Of a stretch of 17,574 bases of DNA, positions 1 to 7,245 are shown in pieces. Made by a program: the position numbers and the translations under genes. The notes under the pieces are model-generated. The model saw nothing but the letters and a program-made list of their open reading frames with translations. It did no database searches and was not told the origin of the DNA. Source of the DNA: Kiloniellales bacterium (GTDB lineage Bacteria > Pseudomonadota > Alphaproteobacteria > Kiloniellales > JAKSBE01); NCBI GenBank assembly GCA_030067055.1, contig JASJAL010000032.1, positions 1 to 17,574 of the forward strand, given 5' to 3'. The stretch's first letter is position 1. Each line of letters starts with the position of its first letter.

Positions 1-728
1 CGGATCTCTTTGACCTTGACCTCGAAGATCGCTTCCTGTCCGGCCAGCTTGTCGTTCACGTAGGCGTCGGGGAAGCGGACCTTGACCTGGCGGTCCTCGC
101 CGACGTCGACGCCGATCAGTTGCTCCTCGAAGCCCTCGATGAAGCTGCTGGAGCCGAGCTCCAGATGATGGTCCTCGGCGGCCATTCCGGGCAGCTCCTC
201 GCCGTTCACGCTGCCGCGGAAGTCGATCACCAGAACGTCCCCGCTCTCGGCCTTGCGCGGCGCCTCGAGGGGCTTGGACTCCTTGCGATGGCCGGCCAGG
301 TGGTCCAGCGCGCTGTCGACCTCGGAGTCCGCCACCTCGACCTTGAGCCGGGTCAGCTTGAGGTCGCCGAAATCGATCGGCTTGATATCCGGCAGCAGCT
401 CCAGGGCCATGGTGAACTCGAGGTCCTTGCCTTCGTCGAAGGCGGTGATCTCGATCCGCGGCTGGGTTGCCGGGCGCAGGCCGCGCTCGCTCAGAGCCTG
501 GCTCGAACCGTCGGTCACGGCGCGCTCGACGACCTCTCCCAGGACCGAGCGGCCGAAGCGCTGCTTGAGGACCTGAACCGGCACCTTTCCGGGGCGGAAA
601 CCCGGAACCTTGACAGTGCTTCCCAGCTCCATCAGGCGGTGCTGAAGCTTCTCTTCGATATCGCTGGCGGCGATGACGACCTTGAACTCGCGCTTCAAGC
701 CGTCGGTTTCTGTTTCCGTAACCTGCAT
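1..728 (-). CDS. tig: Trigger factor, 3' part outside the window
   Basis: Ribosome-associated chaperone and peptidyl-prolyl isomerase that meets nascent chains at the exit tunnel. The reading frame starts at ATG 728 and is open to the left edge, giving about 242 residues. The N-terminal ribosome-binding domain carries the family signature GFRPGKVP at residues 43-50. The FKBP-type isomerase domain follows at roughly 155-240, with GDVLVIDFRG and LGSSSFIEGFEEQLIG readable. The C-terminal chaperone domain lies beyond the window. The start is supported by AGGGGC about 3 nt upstream and by the usual N-terminus of the family (MQVTETETDGLKREFKV). It lies 131 nt downstream of tRNA-Leu on the same strand, an arrangement I recall as common in alphaproteobacteria. 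Identification is secure; only the end is missing. Confidence 0.95.
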   Translation of the reverse strand, partial: MQVTETETDGLKREFKVVIAASDIEEKLQHRLMELGSTVKVPGFRPGKVPVQVLKQRFGRSVLGEVVERAVTDGSSQALSERGLRPATQPRIEITAFDEGKDLEFTMALELLPDIKPIDFGDLKLTRLKVEVADSEVDSALDHLAGHRKESKPLEAPRKAESGDVLVIDFRGSVNGEELPGMAAEDHHLELGSSSFIEGFEEQLIGVDVGEDRQVKVRFPDAYVNDKLAGQEAIFEVKVKEI

Positions 729-763
729 CGGCCCCTGGCCCTTCTTGCCTCTGTCCCTGTGCC

Positions 764-790
764 ACCGGGCGCGACGCTGTCGAGCCCGGC
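764..790 (-). other. Hairpin in the tRNA-Leu to tig spacer
   Basis: Two nested inverted repeats form one extended stem on the minus-strand RNA. The outer arm is GCCGGGC paired with GCCCGGU (six Watson-Crick pairs and one G-U). Then comes one mismatch, then CGAC paired with GUCG around a 3-nt loop. It sits 36-62 nt upstream of the tig start codon and 70 nt downstream of the tRNA 3' end. No U run follows, so it is not a standard intrinsic terminator. It may be a tRNA trailer structure or a 5' leader element of tig. Function is unproven. Confidence 0.35.
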
Positions 791-859
791 CCTAAGAAAG
801 CCCCGTTCGATGGATCGCGATCACTGTCGGCGGCGCCGCTTCCAATCTTGCCTGGCGCG

Positions 860-944
860 TGGTGCGGGCGGAGGGACTCGAACCCCCACGGATTGCTCCA
901 CTGGTACCTAAAACCAGCGCGTCTACCAGTTCCGCCACGCCCGC
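860..944 (-). tRNA. tRNA-Leu (anticodon UAG)
   Basis: On the minus strand the sequence folds as a class II tRNA. The acceptor arm is GCGGGCG paired with CGCCCGC. The anticodon stem CTGGT/ACCAG encloses the loop TTTAGGT, so the anticodon is UAG and reads CUN leucine codons. The variable arm is long, as expected for leucine, and the T arm contains GGTTCGAGTCC. The discriminator base is A, and the 3' CCA is encoded at 862-860. Length is 85 nt including CCA. The spacer to the gene upstream (945-1025) has no clear sigma-70 promoter; TGTACA about 20 nt before the tRNA is the only -10-like hexamer I saw. Confidence 0.97.
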
Positions 945-1025
945 GCGAAAGTCGGGAGCGCCCGTGTACAACATAGGACCCGGGCAAGCAACACGGCATG
1001 CAGCGCGCCCGTCGTAGCGCTTCGG

Positions 1026-3497
1026 TCAGCGCTCCAGGCGCTGCAGCGCGGCGGCGGCACAGGCGTCGAGGATCGCGGCGACGTCGATGCGGTAGTGCCG
1101 GTACAGATCGTCCAGGTCGCCCGACTGGCCGAAGTGCTCGACGCCGAGCGCCTGGACCCGGTGCCCTCGGACCGACCCCAGCCAAGACAGGCTTGCCGGA
1201 TGGCCGTCGACCAGCGTGACCAGGCCGGCGTCGGGCGCCAGCGGAGCCAGCAAGGTTTCGACATGGGAACGGGCCTCCGGGAGACCTGACTGCCGGGCGC
1301 GTTCCGCGGCGTGCCATCCGGCGTTGAGGCGGTCCGCCGAGGTCACCGCCAGGAGACCGGCACCGGGCAGGTCGTCCTGCAGCGCGTCGTGCGCCGCCAG
1401 CGCCTCGGGGGCGACCACGCCGCTGTAAACCAGGGCCAGCTCGGCGCCCGGCGCCGGCGGACGCAGCCAATAGCCGCCGGCGATGATCTGGCGGGCCAGC
1501 TCGGAATCGGGCGCTCGCCGAAGCTGGTCGAGGGGCCGGGTCGAAAGCCGGAGATAGACGGAGCCGCCCTTGACATCGCGCAGCCAGTCGGCGGCCGCTT
1601 CGCCGCTGCCGTCTCGCTGGATGTAGTCGAAGCCCCAGGCCATGATCGCCGCCAGCTCATCGACGAAGGCCGGCTCGAAGGCCGCCAGGCCGTCCTGGGC
1701 CATGCCGATCAGGGGCGAGGAAATCGACTGGTGGGCCCCGCCTTCCGGCCCCAGTGTGATGCCGGAGGGGGTTGCGACCAGCATGAAGCGGGCGTCCTGG
1801 TAGCAGGCATAGTTCAGGGCGTCGAGGCCGCGCTGGATGAAGGGGTCGTAGAGCGTCCCGACCGGCAGCAGCCGGACCCCGAAGAGGCTTTGGGACAGGC
1901 CCAGGGCGCCGAGCAGCAGGAAGAGATTGTTCTCGGCAATGCCCAGCTCGATGTGCTGGCCCTCGGGCGACATCATCCAGCGCTGGGCCGAGACCACCTG
2001 CTGCTCCTTGAAGACGTCTTCGCGCGGGTGCCGGTCGAAGATGCCCCGGCGGTTCACCCAGGCCCCCAGATTGGTCGAGACCGTGACGTCGGGCGAAGTG
2101 GTGACGATCCGCTCCGCCAGGGGGCTGTCTTCGCGGGCGATCTCGGCCAGGATCCGGCCGAAGCCCTCCTGCGTCGACATCCGGGCGGCGTCAGGCAGCG
2201 CGAGCTCGGTGGGCACCGCCACCCGCTGGGCCTGGTAGCGCCGGGTGCCACGGGCGTTGAAGGGCACGGCCGAAAGAAAACGCTGCAAGGTCTCGGGGGG
2301 CAGCTCGAGGCCCGCGAAAGGCTCCCATTCTTGGCCTGCCGCAATCCCGTTCTCGGCCTGGAAGCTGGCCATCTGGGGCTCGTTCATCAGGCCGGCGTGG
2401 TTGTCCTTGTGGCCCGCGAAGGGCAGCCCAAAGCCCTTGATCGTGTAGGCGATGAAGCAGGTCGGCCGGTCGTCGTCGATGGCCTCGAAGGCCTCCAGCA
2501 CGGTCTCCAGATCGTGCCCGGCCAGGTTGGTCATCAGCGTCGCCAGGGCCGTGTCGTCGTGCCGGTCGAGCAGCGCCTTGATCCCGGGCTCGGTACCGAG
2601 GTCGGCCGTCAGCTGCCGGCGCCAGGCTGCGCCGCCCTGAAACACCAGGGCCGAGTACAGCGAGTTCGGACAATCGTCGATCCAGCGCTGAAGGGCCTCG
2701 CCGCCGAGGCCTTCGAAGGCCGCCTGCAACTTCTTGCCGTACTTCAGAGTTACGACCCGCCAGCCCATGGTGTCGAAGAGACTGTCGAAGCGTCCGAAGA
2801 GCCGGTCCGAGACGACGGCATCCAGGCTCTGGCGGTTGTAGTCGATGATCCACCAAACGTTGCGCAGGTCGTGCTTCCAGCCCTCCAGCAGGGCCTCGTA
2901 GACGTTGCCCTCGTCGAGCTCGGCATCGCCGACCAGAGCGACCATGCGGCCTTCCGGCTGGTCGGCGCCCAGCCAGCCTTTCAGGCTGACGTAGTCCTGG
3001 ACCAGGCTGGCGAAGGAGGTCATGGCGACTCCAAGGCCGACCGAGCCGGTCGAGAAGTCGACGTCGTCGCCGTCCTTGGTCCGCGAGGGATAGGACTGGG
3101 CGCCGCCGAAGGCGCGAAAGGCCTCCAGTTTCTCCCGGCTCTGATTTCCCAGGAGGTACTGGATGGCGTGGAACACGGGACTGGCGTGGGGCTTGACGGC
3201 GACACGGTCCTGCGGCCGCAGCACGGAGAAGTAGAGCGCGGTCATCAGGGTCACCAGCGAGGCGCTTGAGGCCTGGTGGCCGCCGACCTTCAAGCCGTCC
3301 CGGCTCGGGCGCAAATGATTGGCGTTGTGGATGGTCCAGGACGACAGCCACAAGAGCTTGCGCTCCAAGGCCTTGAGGCAGGCCAGGCGCGTTGTCTCTG
3401 CCCCTGCCTGCGGCAGGGATTTCTGCTCGCTAGTCCGACCGGCCAACTTCGCCTCCCTCGCGAGACCCAAGCTTTCAACAAGCCTCCGTCGCACCAT
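1026..3497 (-). CDS. AceE-related thiamine-diphosphate enzyme (2-oxo-acid dehydrogenase E1 / transketolase-like)
   Basis: About 823 residues and AceE-like throughout. KVGGHQAS at 70-77 matches the GGHMAS segment of E. coli AceE. The thiamine-diphosphate/Mg motif begins GDAELDE at 190 and ends at Asn221. IAYTIKGFG and the following NHAGL (His367) match the mobile active-site loop. GIAENN supplies the catalytic Glu522, and the histidine of EGGAHQS is at 589. The C-terminus also resembles AceE. The N-terminus is shorter: GGH falls at 72-74 rather than near 104-106, so the part that binds E2 in AceE appears absent. No E2 or E3 genes are nearby. The related Pseudomonas MdeB is thought to act on 2-oxobutyrate; substrate and reaction here are unknown. 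Start is uncertain: ATG 3497 lacks a ribosome site, while TTG 3446 has AGGGAGG 5 nt upstream. The TyrR-like gene lies just upstream. Confidence 0.85.
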   Translation of the reverse strand: MVRRRLVESLGLAREAKLAGRTSEQKSLPQAGAETTRLACLKALERKLLWLSSWTIHNANHLRPSRDGLKVGGHQASSASLVTLMTALYFSVLRPQDRVAVKPHASPVFHAIQYLLGNQSREKLEAFRAFGGAQSYPSRTKDGDDVDFSTGSVGLGVAMTSFASLVQDYVSLKGWLGADQPEGRMVALVGDAELDEGNVYEALLEGWKHDLRNVWWIIDYNRQSLDAVVSDRLFGRFDSLFDTMGWRVVTLKYGKKLQAAFEGLGGEALQRWIDDCPNSLYSALVFQGGAAWRRQLTADLGTEPGIKALLDRHDDTALATLMTNLAGHDLETVLEAFEAIDDDRPTCFIAYTIKGFGLPFAGHKDNHAGLMNEPQMASFQAENGIAAGQEWEPFAGLELPPETLQRFLSAVPFNARGTRRYQAQRVAVPTELALPDAARMSTQEGFGRILAEIAREDSPLAERIVTTSPDVTVSTNLGAWVNRRGIFDRHPREDVFKEQQVVSAQRWMMSPEGQHIELGIAENNLFLLLGALGLSQSLFGVRLLPVGTLYDPFIQRGLDALNYACYQDARFMLVATPSGITLGPEGGAHQSISSPLIGMAQDGLAAFEPAFVDELAAIMAWGFDYIQRDGSGEAAADWLRDVKGGSVYLRLSTRPLDQLRRAPDSELARQIIAGGYWLRPPAPGAELALVYSGVVAPEALAAHDALQDDLPGAGLLAVTSADRLNAGWHAAERARQSGLPEARSHVETLLAPLAPDAGLVTLVDGHPASLSWLGSVRGHRVQALGVEHFGQSGDLDDLYRHYRIDVAAILDACAAAALQRLER

Positions 3498-3572
3498 AGC
3501 CCAGCGAAGGAGATGACACGAGACCAGCCCACTCCCAAGCCTCCGGCAATCCGGAGGATTCAAGGTGCCGCG

Positions 3573-4373
3573 TCAATCGGAGCGGCCGATGCCGTGGCTG
3601 CGCAGCTTGTTGGCGACCGCGGTGTGGGAAAGCTTGAGCCGCTTGGCCAGCTTACGGCTGCTCGGGTACTGAGGGTAGAGCCGGCGCAACAGATCGGCCT
3701 CGAAGGCCTGCTGTGCCTCGGCGAAGGAGTCGGGAAGCTGCGCCTCGGCGGGCTCGGCCGTGCCTGCTTCGGCGCCATCCCCGCGCGTCGCGCCCTCGGC
3801 CGTGGCACGGCGGAGGGCCTCGATCCGCTGCGGCGCCCGAAGGACCAGCACCGCTCCGGCGACGCCAGCGCCCTGCTTGCGGATTGGAATGCGCTCGACC
3901 GCATAGGAATTGCCGGCATGGTCGACGCAGCCGTCCAGGAATTCCGGCGTTCCGTCCGCACGCGGTTGCCAGTCCGCTCTCTCCCAGCCCTCGCGGGCGA
4001 GCACCCGGTCTATCGGGAGCCCGGCCAGCGAGGCGCCCCAGCTGGCCTTGGCGGCCGCGTTTGAAAGGACGACCAGCCCCTGGCTGTTGATCGCCAGCAC
4101 CGGATCGGGAAAGGCCTCGATGACGGCCTCGAACTGGCGCAGGCGAAGCTCGCGCGGCATGGCGGAAACCTGGCGCAGGCCGACGAAGCCAGGGAGACCC
4201 TGCACAGCCTCGGCCAGGGGCCCCAAGCCCGCATCGGTCAAGCCCGGCAAGTCCAGGTAAACGTGGCGCGACACCACTTCCAGAGCGCGTGGCGGCTGGT
4301 GCTGCAGGACCAAAAGCCCGAACAGGGCTTCGGTAAAGCCGGCTCTGTCGTCGAAGTGAATCTCGATCCGCAT
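3573..4373 (-). CDS. TyrR-like regulator without AAA+ domain (ACT-PAS-HTH)
   Basis: A 266-residue probable transcription factor. Residues 1-72 align by eye with the N-terminal ACT domain of E. coli TyrR (MRIEIHFDDRAGFTEALF against MRLEVFCEDRLGLTRELL). Residues 79-180 look like the PAS domain, starting FEAVIEAFPDPVLAINSQG. A charged Ala/Gly/Glu linker covers about 188-215. The end, 222-262, is nearly the TyrR helix-turn-helix: YPSSRKLAKRLKLSHTAVAN followed by KLRSHGI. The roughly 230-residue AAA+ module, with its Walker motifs, is missing between PAS and HTH. The frame is unbroken, so this is an architecture, not a frameshift. I chose ATG 4373 over GTG 4412 because it aligns with the TyrR start and has AGG 5 nt upstream. 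By TyrR analogy it may sense aromatic or other amino acids. The adjacent AceE-like gene is the likely target or partner. Confidence 0.85.
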   Translation of the reverse strand: MRIEIHFDDRAGFTEALFGLLVLQHQPPRALEVVSRHVYLDLPGLTDAGLGPLAEAVQGLPGFVGLRQVSAMPRELRLRQFEAVIEAFPDPVLAINSQGLVVLSNAAAKASWGASLAGLPIDRVLAREGWERADWQPRADGTPEFLDGCVDHAGNSYAVERIPIRKQGAGVAGAVLVLRAPQRIEALRRATAEGATRGDGAEAGTAEPAEAQLPDSFAEAQQAFEADLLRRLYPQYPSSRKLAKRLKLSHTAVANKLRSHGIGRSD

Positions 4374-4511
4374 CGGACCTCGTAAACCACGCTCGACGGT
4401 CAGTCTAGCCACAGCCCGCCGGGCGCGAAAGTCCGGCCCGGACCTGCGCGTGCGTGTAAGCCGGTCTACGATGCCGGTGTGCGCAGCGCCGCCGGCGTAG
4501 CCGCTCTCGAC

Positions 4512-4787
4512 CTAGGTCTCGACAGTCTCTGAGAAGCGCTCGCTAAAGCTCTGTAAATTCAAAGTTCTGCGCTCCACACACTGCCGTTGTTGACCGCGTT
4601 CGATCTCGACCCTGTAGACGACATGGGGGATTCCCATCGGGTCTGGACCGACGTCGATGACCTTGGCGGTTTCGATGATCTCTCCGGGGCCCGCGTGACG
4701 GTAGGTCGAACCGACCTTAATCCTCTCTTCCGGGGCTTCGCCGTCCTGGCCGCGCGAGAACGAGAATACGTTCATTTGAGCGAACAT
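4512..4787 (-). CDS. Small conserved-looking protein, function unknown
   Basis: Reads 91 residues. I do not recognise a named family. After a polar N-terminus, residues 22-82 alternate hydrophobic and charged positions as in a small beta-rich domain: IKVGSTYRHAGPGEIIETAKVI, then GIPHVVYRVEIERG. A single cysteine is at position 70. There is no signal peptide or membrane segment, so it is probably cytosolic. The start at ATG 4787 has AGAGG about 8 nt upstream; a second Met at residue 5 is possible. It stands alone between Nnr (88 nt upstream) and the TyrR-like gene (138 nt downstream) and probably has its own promoter in the AT-richer gap. That it is translated is likely but not proven. Confidence 0.65.
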   Translation of the reverse strand: MFAQMNVFSFSRGQDGEAPEERIKVGSTYRHAGPGEIIETAKVIDVGPDPMGIPHVVYRVEIERGQQRQCVERRTLNLQSFSERFSETVET

Positions 4788-4875
4788 ATCTTGCCTCTGC
4801 TTGTTATGAAGCTACGTGCTTCTTTTCCTCTCTTCTATAGCTTCGCAGACGCCAAATTAACAGGAAGTAAAAGCC
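4788..4875 (-). promoter_or_regulatory. AT-richer spacer with a possible -10 box (TATAGA)
   Basis: This 88-nt spacer is visibly richer in A and T than the flanking genes. On the minus strand it contains TATAGA at 4839-4834, close to the sigma-70 -10 consensus and 46 nt before the start codon of the 91-residue protein. No good -35 hexamer sits at 16-18 nt. The spacing, the base composition and the change of gene theme suggest a promoter for the small gene, not read-through from nnr alone. Confidence 0.3.
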
Positions 4876-6402
4876 TTAGCTTGCCGAAAATAAAAGCGGT
4901 CTCAGGACTTCCGGCAGGCCGTCCGGCAGGTCCTCGGCGATCAGACCAGGGCCGATATCCGCGGCCACGGCGCCTTGGAGCCAGACGGCAGCGCAGGCCG
5001 CCTCGAAGGGCGGCATCGACTGGGCGAGCAGCCCTAGGACCAGTCCCGCGAGCACATCACCGGTCCCGGCCGTTGCGAGCCAGGGCGGCGCATTGCCGTT
5101 GATCGCGGCCCGGCCATCTGGCGCCGCCACGACGGTATCGGCGCCCTTCAGCACGACGATGGCACGGGACATCGCCGCCGCGGCGCGACAACGCTGAAGC
5201 TTATCGCCGTCCAACTCCGGAAAGAGCCGGGTGAACTCACCTTCGTGTGGGGTCAGGACGCAGGGCGACTTAAGGCTGGCAAACAGGGTCTCCGGATCCT
5301 GATGGTACGCGGTCAGAGCGTCGGCATCGAGGACCGTGGACCGGCGGGTCCCAAGCACGAGGGCGACGATCTCCCGGGTATTCTTGGTCAGACCGAAGCC
5401 GGGCCCGACCAGGATCGCATTGCGGCGCTGATCTCGCAGCATCGCCGAGAGATCGCCGGGGCCGCCGGTCGGCCGCACCATGAGGCTGGGAAAGCCGGAG
5501 GCGTAGACTGCGACCATGGGCGGCGGGCAGGTCAGCGATACCAGCCCCGCCCCGACCCGCATCGCAGCCCTGGCCGCCAGGCGCGCGGCCCCGGTCAACT
5601 CGCCGCCGCCGACCACGAGGGCGTGACCGAAGTCGTACTTGTGGCTGTCAAAGCGGCGACGCGGCAGCGCCTTCAGCCAGAGCGCCGGATCGTTCTCGAA
5701 GCAACGTGGCGCGATCTCGCCCAGAACGTCGCCCGGTATGCCGATGTCGGCGATGACGGTCTCGCCGCTGAAAGACCGCCCGGGGAAAAGCAGATGACCC
5801 GGCTTCTTGCGAAAGAACGTGACCGTGAGGTCGGCCTTGACCGCCGTCTCACCCAGAACCCGGCCGTCATCCCCCTTGACCCCGCTCGGGATGTCGACGG
5901 CGACCACGGGCACGCCGGCCTCACCGAGCTGGTTGACCACTTCGCGCGACACTCCGTCGAGGGGACGGCTGAGACCGGCCCCGAAGAGGGCATCGATGAC
6001 CAGGCCGGTTCCCTCGAAGGTCACGCTGCCCAGGGGCATGACCTCGCCGGTCCAGAGATCGGCATGGTGACCGGCATCCCCCATCAAGGCGCCCTGATCG
6101 CCGAGCAGCGCCAGAGCGACCGGCCAGCCGCGCTTGGACAGGTAGCGTGCGGCAACGAAACCGTCTCCGCCGTTGTTGCCCGGGCCGCAAAGAACCGTCA
6201 CCGGCCGCGGCGTCCAGCGGTCGGCGATCGCCCGTGCTACGGCGGCACCGGCATTCTCCATGAGGGTGGCGCCGTCGATACCGCTTTGCATCGCCGCCTT
6301 GTCGGCGGCATAGGCTTCCTCCACGGTCAGGAGGGCCGCGAAGTCCGGATTGCGATCGGAGTCTTCTTTCTTGGTCAGAGGTGTCACGAAATCCTTCCCC
6401 AT
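4876..6402 (-). CDS. nnr: Bifunctional NAD(P)H-hydrate epimerase / ADP-dependent NAD(P)H-hydrate dehydratase
   Basis: A 508-residue repair enzyme for damaged, hydrated NADH and NADPH. The N-terminal YjeF-type epimerase half (about 25-245) interconverts R and S epimers; it shows GPGNNGGDG at 73-81, the aspartate of VIDALFG at 137 and AVDIPSG at 168-174. The C-terminal ribokinase-like half (about 250-505) dehydrates S-NAD(P)HX using ADP; it shows KYDFGHALVVGG at 255-266, LTPHEGEF at 383-390 and the nucleotide-binding GTGDVLAG at 446-453. Length and domain order match the bacterial fused form. ATG 6402 has GAAGG about 3 nt upstream. It follows the aldolase gene by 27 nt, so co-transcription is likely. 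In many alphaproteobacteria nnr is close to glnB-glnA; here about 4 kb and a strand change separate them. Confidence 0.95.
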   Translation of the reverse strand: MGKDFVTPLTKKEDSDRNPDFAALLTVEEAYAADKAAMQSGIDGATLMENAGAAVARAIADRWTPRPVTVLCGPGNNGGDGFVAARYLSKRGWPVALALLGDQGALMGDAGHHADLWTGEVMPLGSVTFEGTGLVIDALFGAGLSRPLDGVSREVVNQLGEAGVPVVAVDIPSGVKGDDGRVLGETAVKADLTVTFFRKKPGHLLFPGRSFSGETVIADIGIPGDVLGEIAPRCFENDPALWLKALPRRRFDSHKYDFGHALVVGGGELTGAARLAARAAMRVGAGLVSLTCPPPMVAVYASGFPSLMVRPTGGPGDLSAMLRDQRRNAILVGPGFGLTKNTREIVALVLGTRRSTVLDADALTAYHQDPETLFASLKSPCVLTPHEGEFTRLFPELDGDKLQRCRAAAAMSRAIVVLKGADTVVAAPDGRAAINGNAPPWLATAGTGDVLAGLVLGLLAQSMPPFEAACAAVWLQGAVAADIGPGLIAEDLPDGLPEVLRPLLFSAS

Positions 6403-6429
6403 CCGCCTTCAGACACCGAAAGGCGTGTT

Positions 6430-7206
6430 TTAGTCCGATCCTGCCTGGTCGCGAAAGTCCGCGACGCTCCGGCAGGCGCTCTCCCGCAGCAACAGCGTAT
6501 CGGCGTCAGCCATGATCAGATGACAGCCCGCGGCCTTCAAGGCCGCCGTGGGGCGCGCCGGGGTGGGTATCGCACCCAGTAGCTTGCCGGCGGCGCGCAC
6601 CGCGGATCCCACCCGTTCCGCGGCCGCCAGCACCTCCGGATGATCCACCTGGCCCGGGTGGCCCAGGTTTGCCGCCAGATCGTTCGGGCCAAGGAACAGC
6701 ATGTCGACCCCGTCCAGATCGGCGATCGCCTCGGACTCCCTCACGGCTTCCGGGGTTTCGATCTGGCAGATCACCAAGGTGTCCTCCGCAGCTCGTTCGA
6801 GGTAACCGTCCTCGTGGATCCCGTATCCGCTGGCCCGGATGACCGAAGTGGCCATGCCACGACGCCCCTTCGGCGCAAAATGGCAGGCCGCCACGACTTC
6901 CCGCGCCTGGTCCAGGCTGTTGACCGAGGGGACCATGCAGCCCTCGGCGCCCGCGTCCAGCGCCTTCTTCAACCCCGCTTCGTCGCTATCTGGGACCCGG
7001 ATCAGCGGCGCGCAACCTCGGCCTTGCAGCGCCTGCATGATCTGGACCGCGTCCCGGATGGACCCGGGTCCATGCTCAAGGTCGATGACGACGCAGTCGT
7101 AGCCGGCCAGTGCCACGACCTCCGTCACCAAGGGCGACATCAACTCGATCCAACACCCGACCGCCGGCCGCCCGCTGCGCAGCTGCTGCTTGAGACTCGC
7201 CGTCAT
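6430..7206 (-). CDS. HpcH/HpaI-family class II aldolase
   Basis: A 258-residue metal-dependent aldolase expected to cleave 4-hydroxy-2-oxo acids reversibly to pyruvate and an aldehyde. Active-site positions match E. coli HpaI closely: DLEHGP places the catalytic His at 45, Arg70 sits in LIRVP, the metal ligand Glu150 is in CQIETPEA, and Asp176 is in FLGPNDLA. The family covers HpaI, GarL and RhmA-like enzymes, and the sequence alone does not settle the substrate; no catabolic operon surrounds it. The start at ATG 7206 has no purine-rich ribosome site, unlike most genes here. It begins 39 nt after the stop of the Sel1/SPOR gene, so translation may depend on upstream ribosomes. nnr follows after 27 nt. 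Confidence 0.9.
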   Translation of the reverse strand: MTASLKQQLRSGRPAVGCWIELMSPLVTEVVALAGYDCVVIDLEHGPGSIRDAVQIMQALQGRGCAPLIRVPDSDEAGLKKALDAGAEGCMVPSVNSLDQAREVVAACHFAPKGRRGMATSVIRASGYGIHEDGYLERAAEDTLVICQIETPEAVRESEAIADLDGVDMLFLGPNDLAANLGHPGQVDHPEVLAAAERVGSAVRAAGKLLGAIPTPARPTAALKAAGCHLIMADADTLLLRESACRSVADFRDQAGSD

Positions 7207-7245
7207 GGCAAGGGGCCTATCACCAACTACGCTGGAGAACAGGCT

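Noticed and set aside
1311..3269. 652-codon open frame on the plus strand opposite the AceE-like gene, and a 386-codon one on the minus strand in another frame
   Set aside because: Both are shadows of a GC-rich coding sequence; translations are Gly/Arg/Gln-rich or Arg/Pro-rich low complexity without motifs, while the AceE-like frame carries catalytic residues.
4455..4470. TGTAAG...TCTACG, resembling a TyrR box, upstream of the TyrR-like gene
   Set aside because: The essential G and C are 12 nt apart instead of 14 and the arms are only weakly symmetric, so it could be chance.
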